From the NCBI GenBank assembly GCA_050122535.1, contig JASFIT010000079.1:1-13747 (forward strand): 13,747 nucleotides of DNA. The letters run 5' to 3'. Positions 13,708-13,747 of this stretch are shown here, in pieces. A model generated the notes under the pieces. It worked only from the letters and a program-made list of their open reading frames with translations, had not been told where the DNA came from and searched no databases. Numbering within the stretch: the stretch's first letter is position 1; every line of letters starts with the position of its first letter. The stretch comes from JASFEQ01 sp050122535 (GTDB lineage: Bacteria; Desulfobacterota; DSM-4660; Desulfatiglandales; HGW-15). A program made the position numbers and the translations under genes.

Positions 13708-13747
13708 TTACTGGATGATCTCACTGATCACACCCGCACCCACCGTG
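13708..13747 (-). CDS. tuf: Elongation factor Tu, C-terminal fragment (runs off the window)
   Basis: Thirteen codons are visible, reading TVGAGVISEIIQ and then TAA. TVGAGV-S-I-- is the invariant C-terminus of bacterial EF-Tu domain III, so the identity is firm although the fragment is short. The gene precedes rpmG, as in other genomes with the tuf-rpmG-tRNA-Trp-secE order. This is a different copy from the tuf that starts at the low-coordinate edge, because both face the same way and one ends before the other begins in the direction of transcription (unless the molecule is a short circle, which is very unlikely). The visible parts do not overlap, so the identity between copies cannot be judged. 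Confidence 0.93.
   Translation of the reverse strand, partial: TVGAGVISEIIQ

Noticed and set aside
1..13747. A novel defence, biosynthetic or mobile system
   Set aside because: Every substantial reading frame with coding character belongs to a known core gene family, and no spacer is large enough for an extra gene of more than about 100 codons.

Overview
The window is a compact stretch of core transcription and translation genes, all on the minus strand. In the direction of transcription (high to low coordinate) the order is: the 3' end of one tuf gene, rpmG, tRNA-Trp, secE, nusG, rplK, rplA, rplJ, rplL, rpoB, rpoC, rpsL, rpsG, and the 5' end of a second tuf gene. Joining the L33/tRNA-Trp/SecE/NusG block, the rplKAJL-rpoBC block and the str block in one direction is familiar from the former Deltaproteobacteria (Desulfobacterota) and related Gram-negative lineages. 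The beta' subunit has a large insertion inside the trigger loop, and beta is 1369 residues long with both lineage insertions, so the polymerase is of the Gram-negative type. I infer an uncultured or little-studied desulfobacterotal bacterium; the sequence does not allow a finer assignment.

Region by region: 13708-13747 is the end of EF-Tu. 13464-13613 is L33. 13286-13362 is tRNA-Trp with an encoded CCA, and the spacers on both sides of it carry related repeat-like sequence with inverted repeats. 12653-13042 is SecE with a long lysine-rich N-terminal tail. 11643-12611 holds nusG and rplK, and rplA follows closely. A 321-base spacer (10596-10916) before rplJ holds an L10 leader RNA and a hairpin that can hide the rplJ ribosome binding site. 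rplL, rpoB and rpoC follow, separated by spacers of 109 and 139 bases. The 134-base spacer after rpoC carries a good sigma-70-type promoter for rpsL-rpsG-tuf. The second tuf begins 85 bases after rpsG.

Together the genes make the RNA polymerase core (RpoB, RpoC), an elongation and ribosome-coupling factor (NusG), the L1 and L7/L12 stalks (L11, L1, L10, L7/L12), the decoding-centre and small-subunit head proteins S12 and S7, the carrier of aminoacyl-tRNA (EF-Tu), L33, the tryptophan tRNA, and a translocon subunit (SecE).

I found no defence system, mobile element with a transposase, CRISPR array or previously undescribed multi-gene system. The points of interest are smaller: fusA is missing from its usual place between rpsG and tuf; two tuf copies flank the whole cluster in the same orientation; the spacers hold several structured or repetitive elements; and non-ATG starts are used for several highly expressed genes.
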